Assembly: GCA_037833965.1 (NCBI GenBank)
Contig: AP031354.1
Span: forward strand, 9,588,001 to 9,652,000
Reading direction: 5' to 3'
DNA: 64,000 nt
Source: Marchantia polymorpha subsp. ruderalis
Lineage: Eukaryota > Streptophyta > Marchantiopsida > Marchantiales > Marchantiaceae
The position numbers were made by a program, and so were the translations under genes. Of this stretch, positions 58,448 through 64,000 are shown one piece after another. The stretch's first letter is position 1. Each line of letters opens with the position of its first letter. Under the pieces are notes generated by a model. That model was not told the DNA's origin. It made no database searches and saw only the letters and a program-made list of their open reading frames with translations.

Positions 58448-59104
58448 TTTTCCATAAGGTGGAGACCACTCAAAAGGTCTCTCCCAAAAACGTTATCTAC
58501 TAGGCCAAAATTGCGAATAAAGAAACCCAAAACTTCTGCTCTCTAATCCTGATTTTGTACCCCTTGAACTTCAAATCATCATAACTTTCTCTCTAGCCGT
58601 GATCTCTCAGTGAAATTTTGACTTTCACGTAGGTAATCTTCCAATACACACGCGTAAGAAGTTTCAAAGCCTAATTTGAAATACAAAAAAGTAATTTACT
58701 CTGTACAAACTTTCCAGAGAGCAAACTTTTGGTACCCGTGAAAACCCACTCAACTTCTAACTTTCATATCTTTCTGTTAACACATGATCTGGACCTGAAA
58801 CAAAAGTGTAAATGTTCTCTATCTTCCACTCTAAAATCAATAAAAACTTTGAAAAATACCTTCAAAAATATTTTTTTGGTGTCTAAGATCACTTTTCTCT
58901 CAAAAAGACATATTTACGTGTACAAAACGTACAAAATCACTTCTAGGCTATCATATGAAACTATTGGATAAACAAAGGGATTTTCGCTCTCAAGCACACT
59001 CTCCGCTCTTTCATTCCCCAATGTTAACACCAAGTGATCCCCCATGGATACTTTCTCTCTAGATAGAAATCGAATCCTAAACATTCCGCCTTCTAGATTG
59101 AGGT

Positions 59105-59121
59105 CCCGGCAACGGAACCAA
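59105..59121 (-). other. Primer-binding site of the gypsy element
   Basis: A few bases inside the 5' LTR, the minus strand reads TTTTTGGTTCCGTTGCCGGGA. TGG..CCGTTGCCGGG resembles the complement of the 3' end of tRNA-Asp (usual plant site TGGCGCCGTTGCCGGGG) with two or three differences. The primer identity is therefore uncertain. Confidence 0.5.
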
Positions 59122-59124
59122 AAA

Positions 59125-59895
59125 TGCAACCTCCGGGCTGACTCTCACTCAGGTTTACCTCAGATGGCTTTTCGGTAGCTCATCATGATTCTAGAAGACT
59201 AGGATTCCGCATCATACTCATAAGCTAAACACCCTCTCGCACAATCTCTCAAGGTATCACTCCAATTCATACACTCATCGACACTGCAAAATATTGAAAA
59301 TTCGTCACTCTTTCATATATGAAACAAGTCTCTCCATATGAACTCTCCAAACTTGCTTGAGAGTCTCTTCCCTACCTCTCTATATATACTACTTGAGAAT
59401 TTACCATAGTAACAAATGGTAATTTCTATCTAACTTACTTTTACGAAGATAAACCATAGTAAGGTTGACTAGTTATCAATATGTGGCAACATGCCATTGG
59501 CCCCCTAAACCTTCTAGATGTTTACTAATCCCTAGATTGAGGTGGCGACATGCCATTTGTGCCTTTCCAACTTCTAGAATTTCCACTTTCCACTAAGTCA
59601 ACATTAGAATTAGTCTCACCAATGGAATACTCCTTACTTTAGTCAAACCAATCAAAACCAAACATGAAGTTCAAAAGTCTTTTCTCTTGGAATCTAGACT
59701 TTTGTACAAGACAAAATAGAAGTGCTCACTCAACTCTTCTAGAACTTCTCTAGTTATTCCGCCAAGTATAGACATTATAGCTAAACTAGCTAGACTTAGT
59801 CATAACTAGCTAGATTTAGTCATAACTATCCTAACCATGATTAACTCATTGGCTAATTCTAGTTTTATTTCACACATGCAATATCTGGTCTTACA
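59125..59895 (-). repeat. 5' LTR of the gypsy element (771 bp)
   Basis: Upstream LTR in element orientation, TG...CA ends, followed by target duplication GCTC (59896-59899). A minus-strand TATA box TATATATAG at about 59380-59388 can serve as promoter. Nearly identical to 52207-52977. Confidence 0.95.
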
Positions 59896-59899
59896 GCTC

Positions 59900-62640
59900 C
59901 TAAATAAAAATTGCCTAAGACACTAGATGAGCTCTTCTACATCGGTTTAAAAATAAATATAGATCTTTGTAACCAGCTTATACTCTCTTTTGCACACAAA
60001 ATGCCCAACTATAATTGTGAGAAAAATCAATGTCTAAATATTTGTAACTTTTTACTTGTTTCAATTCTAGTCTTTTATAAAAGAGAGAGAACTTGGATCT
60101 AATGCCCTTAAGAATAACCTTTGATTTTTACAAATAGATATCCATTTGATTTTGAGTACAAAAGCTAGCCAGAGTATCAAGGTGTTTATGTAACTAATTG
60201 CATCATGTGCTAGTAATATGATATCATATAATACCCTAAAGCTCTTCTACATGGCACATGTAGAAGAGCTTTGATGACAAAGTCTTCAAGTTTGACCCCT
60301 TCACTCTTACAATCATCTAGCCACCTTTCTATATCATCTATAAAAATTCCAAATAGACTTGGAAAGAGAGAACAACCTTGAATAACTCCACTAATGCTCA
60401 AGATCTCTTGAGGCTTTGAGCCATCAGTCTTAGCCCGAACTGAACTTTATAAAGTGGCCACATCTCCAAGAAGATTGGCCGGTACTCCAATGTCTTGTAG
60501 TCTTTCCCATAAAAGTTTACGAGAAACAGTATCAAAAGCTTTCTTCAGATCCATGAAGGCACAAAATAAAGCTTTACCATTGCCCTTGGATTTCTCTCAT
60601 AAAACACGTAAGGCCAAAATATGGTCAATAGAGTTGTATGTAGGACAAAAACCAGCTTGGACCTTTGCTCTCTTTTGAAAACCCTATGTCCATGTGATGA
60701 ACTTTGATTCTACCAACTTTTCAAACAACTTGGCCAGAACATTACCAACCATGATAGTGCAATAGTTTGTCATTATGTACTTTCTTTGTGATTTATGAAT
60801 AGTAGCAATCTTCTGCATGGTCCAAGTTGATGGAAAACCATGAACCGAAGCATCTTCCAAAACCTTAATGAGAATACGTCCAATACAATCCTCTCCCCAC
60901 TTGTAAGTTCAATGTATAAACCATCTAAATCCTCACATTTGCCATTTGCTAATTTTCGGAGTATAGTCATCACCTCTTCTTCCGAAAATAATCCAGATGT
61001 TGCTTCGGAATATGACATAGATGTAGCTTCAGGAAAGAAATAGAGCTTTTGGCAGAAGGAAAACCAAAGATTTGGAATCAAGAGAAGGTTTTTACGATGG
61101 TGTAGCTAATCGTCTCCAAAAGGACTTAGGATCTTTCATCAGATCCTTTGTCAAAGATTCTTGCTTTCGTCTTAAGAAAGCTTGTTTCTTAGACTTCACC
61201 AAGTCTTTGTATATCCTTGTCAAAAGAAAACGACTTTGAAAATTCAACTACTTATCAACCGATCTTGCCCTTAGTAGCTTGCATTCAGAGTCAAACTATC
61301 CATTACAAGGTAGCTTCTTAGCAATCCTAGAACTATGCCTCAAAAAGAACTTTGATGCAGAATTTTTCAGCAATTCTATGAGTTGTGTGAATCTAGACTT
61401 CATATGGTGTGAGTCAAAAGATCTTGTAGATGTTCAACATAGAGGTCTTTTTTACGTCTTTTTCAAAGGATTTAAGTAAAACTTGGGAGTAGCTAAAAGA
61501 GATCGGCAAGGTGAGGGAGGGATTGATTTTGACATTGAAAGTGTAAACAAAAGAGTTGCATGGTCTAATTCATGTTGAGGATCAAGAACATCAAAACTAA
61601 AGATAATAGAGGTACTAATCAAGGAAGACAAATGAAAATCTATTGTGCTAGCGCCGTTAGAGATAAAACAAGTATTGGACTGAGAGTTAGAGAAGCAAGA
61701 GGTTCCATTAAGAACCTTCAAGTTATAAGTGGCTCCAAATGTCAAAAAGTGCATTGTCAAAGAATTTGTGGTTGGATCCAAAGAGAGTCTAATTCACCAA
61801 CTATCGTAAATTTCTTCAAACATTGAAGAAGCCAAGGAATCACTAGATTGAGTAAATTGAGCACAACGTATACGAGCATTGAAATCTCCAGCTAGAAAAA
61901 CATACCCTTTACTTTGAAATCTAAAATTGTCATTGATAAGACGACGAAATGGTTCACTTTGGTTGCAAAAGCGTGTTGAGTAAATACCCATGGACAATGG
62001 TGCAAAATAACAGATTGCCAAATAGCAATAAGATACTCCAACCATACCGAGACGTAGCCAATGATATTGTTCACTGACATCTTGAGCTTCTAGATGTATG
62101 AGAGTTAGAAGATGAGACCTGATGAAAGAAGCAATACCTCCTTGACCCCTTCCCATATTTTGTCTTCTCTGGTTCCATGTCGATCCCACCAAAGTAAATC
62201 CTTCCAACTCAACAATAGTATTGCTTTCATGTTCCCAAGTCTCCACAATGTTGATGATGTCAGCCATCTTCCAAATCAAAGCAGCACTCACATACTTTGT
62301 TGTTGAAAGTCCTCGGATATTCCACACCAACATCCTTAGCTTCTCGGATTGCTATGTCGACGACACTCTACTCTTTTGATTAACAATTGCTCTCTCATCG
62401 TGCAAATAAGCAACAAAACCTAACTGTTGAGCCTATTATATCTTTGCAAGGTCCTTTCTCCTAACTTTCTCTTGTAGTGGAGTCAGATCAGGATCCAACC
62501 ATATTCTACGTCCCTTGAGAATAGTTTTGTTAGCTAAAGCAACATCACGTTGAGTTTGATTGACAAACTTCACTATAATACCACGAGATTGAGCTCCCTT
62601 GTTTCCAATACAAAAAGCTTGAGCCAATTTTGGATTGAAA
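59900..62640 (-). mobile_element. LINE, 5' part: RNA-binding ORF tail, endonuclease, reverse transcriptase
   Basis: Minus-strand pieces in order. 62627-62436 (RGIIVKFVNQTQRDVALANK ... LDPDLTP) is the end of an ORF1-type nucleic-acid-binding protein. 62333-61452 is an apurinic endonuclease (MLVWNIRGL, ETWEHES, VFLAGDFNAR, then FISNGASTIDFHLSS after a frame change). 61081-60773 (EATSGLFSEEEVMTILRKLANGKCEDLDG) and about 60690-60210 are reverse transcriptase (SKAFFRSMK region in reverse, GVIQGCSLFPSLFGIFIDD). The YADD box after FVIKALL is replaced by a hairpin at 60238-60272. Several stops are present. The 3' part lies at 51423-52206 beyond the gypsy insertion. Confidence 0.82.
60238..60272. repeat. 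Perfect 16-bp inverted repeat (3-nt loop) in LINE RT active site
   Basis: AAAGCTCTTCTACATG, loop GCA, then CATGTAGAAGAGCTTT. It falls where the LINE frame should run from FVIKALL into YADD, so sequence was replaced or lost. The word GAGCTCTTCTACAT also occurs at about 59930. Confidence 0.92.
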
Positions 62641-62828
62641 ACATGTGAGTTTAAAAGTTATACTCACAAGACGGGTTATGATAAAAAGGATTTAATGTTA
62701 GTAATAGAGAGAAAAGTGAAGTTAAAAATTTAAAAAAATAAAATAAATAGTTGTAATTTAAGATTTATTAGATAGATAGCCTTCCGAAGTGGAGTTTGAG
62801 GTTGCCGAAGGAAATGGTGCTTTGATGG

Positions 62829-63098
62829 ATGAGGGCTAAAAAAGGAAGTCATGGCAAGCAGGAACAGAGACAAAGGAAGACATTGGCCACTGCTCATCGC
62901 TCGTTTCTCTCTGTGATCTTTGTCTGGTGCCTCTGCTTTGCGTGCGTATGTGTCAATCGAATGTGCCTGCTTAGCGCTTGTGCTTCATCGCTGCTACCCT
63001 TTGCGGAGCCGATCGAGGAGCGCATTGGCACCAACCAAATAGCAGGTGCAGAAATTGTCCGCTGTTGTCTCGAGCGTTTGTTTGGTCAATTTGCGTGA
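62829..63098 (+). CDS. Hypothetical protein with hydrophobic segment
   Basis: An 89-codon frame, with a basic start (MRAKKGSHGKQEQRQRK) and one hydrophobic, Cys-rich stretch (SFLSVIFVWCLCFACVCV). No family recognised. Could be a chance frame. Confidence 0.2.
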   Translation: MRAKKGSHGKQEQRQRKTLATAHRSFLSVIFVWCLCFACVCVNRMCLLSACASSLLPFAEPIEERIGTNQIAGAEIVRCCLERLFGQFA

Positions 63099-63418
63099 AG
63101 TGGCGTGCTTGCGGTACGACTGGATGTTGATCGGGTAGCTTCGAGGAATTCGAATACGTTTGGAAGGGCGGAGTTGCACACGTCTTAGTTAGGATCCAGA
63201 GCAAGCGGAGGTGCGAGAGCGAGACGCTGAGGACCAAGGCGGGTCACACTGAAGATGTGAGAGGAGATGAGAGGAAAAGGAAGAAGAATCAAAAGGGTGT
63301 GTAAGTCAGGTGCAAGTCAGAGCTTTTTGTTAAACACAAAAGCAGCGACAACGATGATGACAAGCACTTCAGGGACGACTACAAAAGGAACTGTAGAGAG
63401 GATGAAACCATTCAAAAA

Positions 63419-63787
63419 GTGGACATTAGAGGAAGAAATGGTTACTCAGAAGGTAAGAAGTGTATAAAAGAAGAACTCGAAGCTAAGTACCACAATGAGA
63501 AGAGAAGAATGGTCTCTAAGGATCTTGAAGCAACACGGGAGTATGAAACTAGATCATCTCCTAAATCGCAGCCGGAGGATATGTATGATGGGCGGAGGCT
63601 AGACAGAGATTTCAGAGGCAAGAGGTTGTTTGATGAAGTATCAGGGATTGCACGAACCTATGTGCAAGGATCTGATGGAGAGAGGGCCGATGATAGCCCG
63701 CATGGCCAGAGCTCTACTCCTGTTGTTGATCTTTATCCACCTCAAGATGACAAAAGAGGTCAAGTTTCTAGCTCCCCTCACCACTGA
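63419..63787 (+). CDS. Hypothetical charged protein or exon
   Basis: A 122-codon frame rich in Arg, Glu, Asp and Ser, without hydrophobic segments or known motifs. It overlaps another frame (63267-63467) out of phase. Higher GC than the neighbouring LINE hints at a gene whose other exons lie beyond the window. Weak call. Confidence 0.25.
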   Translation: MDIRGRNGYSEGKKCIKEELEAKYHNEKRRMVSKDLEATREYETRSSPKSQPEDMYDGRRLDRDFRGKRLFDEVSGIARTYVQGSDGERADDSPHGQSSTPVVDLYPPQDDKRGQVSSSPHH

Positions 63788-64000
63788 CCGCTAGCTCGTC
63801 GAAGCGTTCCTTTTCTGCCGCGTCTTCGGCGAGTGGATCCAAGGAACCTTCTCCAATCGAATCAACAGTTTCTTTGTCGCCCGTAAGGTCTCAAAAGGTG
63901 GAGGTCGGGGTTGGAAGGAGGAGAGCTGCTAACTGCGCACAAGGCCATGAGCACAATACTACCCCTTATGGCCTGCCGACAAGTAAGGAACGAAGTCCAC

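Larger units (their letters stand above)
52207..59895 (-). mobile_element. Nearly complete Ty3/gypsy retrotransposon inserted in a LINE
   Basis: Two 771-bp LTRs with six differences, target duplication GCTC (or AGCTC if the last LTR base is shared), a primer-binding-site-like sequence, a leader of about 680 bp, an extra zinc-knuckle ORF, gag, and pol in the order protease, reverse transcriptase, RNase H, integrase (Ty3/gypsy order). No chromodomain is seen after the integrase, so it is probably not a chromovirus. Two in-frame stops in pol make this copy non-autonomous unless readthrough occurs. Two older relatives lie at 9849-16165 and 23755-25620. Confidence 0.95.

Overview
This is nuclear DNA from a land plant, most likely a liverwort of the Marchantia type. 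The plant assignment rests on a class III peroxidase with a four-exon structure, a GT14/DUF266 glycosyltransferase, plant-type initiator tRNA-Met genes, and Ty3/gypsy, Ty1/copia, LINE and hAT-like transposons. The liverwort assignment is an inference. It rests on the two 4-5 kb coiled-coil elements and the methyltransferase-carrying retroelement, which resemble liverwort repeat proteins I know, and it was not verified by any search.

Layout. (1) 17-9504 is a large imperfect palindrome with arms of about 4.9 kb around a spacer of about 170 bp. Each arm carries one copy of a multi-exon gene joining a four-cysteine zinc ribbon to a metallo-beta-lactamase fold. The left copy (minus strand) is open in every recognised exon; the right copy has a frameshift and an early stop. 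A 746-bp hAT-like element sits only in the left arm. Both outer ends lie at initiator-tRNA primer-binding-site sequence of a copia-like element. (2) 9505-28770 is layered transposon debris: a degenerate gypsy copy split by an intact-ended 3.9-kb element (11574-15483), a decayed gag-protease-cytosine methyltransferase retroelement (16166 to about 20470), unassigned sequence, another degenerate gypsy copy (23755-25620) and a copia RNase H relic. (3) 28770-43600 is the gene-bearing part: the GT14 gene, two identical initiator tRNA-Met genes, a relic of the palindrome's metallo-beta-lactamase gene, a possible small secreted protein, the peroxidase gene and a plastid-like trnD fragment. (4) 43600-50835 is AT-rich sequence followed by a second, 5.1-kb copy of the coiled-coil element. 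(5) 51420-62630 is a LINE split by a nearly complete Ty3/gypsy element (52207-59895) with 771-bp LTRs that differ at six positions. (6) 62640-64000 holds only uncertain reading frames.

The genes do not form an operon or pathway. The window is mainly a record of nested insertion and inverted duplication around a few ordinary plant genes. The most notable biology is the retroelement-borne DNA methyltransferase, the LTR-like units that carry their own long coding region, the gypsy family with an extra zinc-knuckle frame upstream of gag, and the palindromic pair of unusual metallo-beta-lactamase-fold genes.
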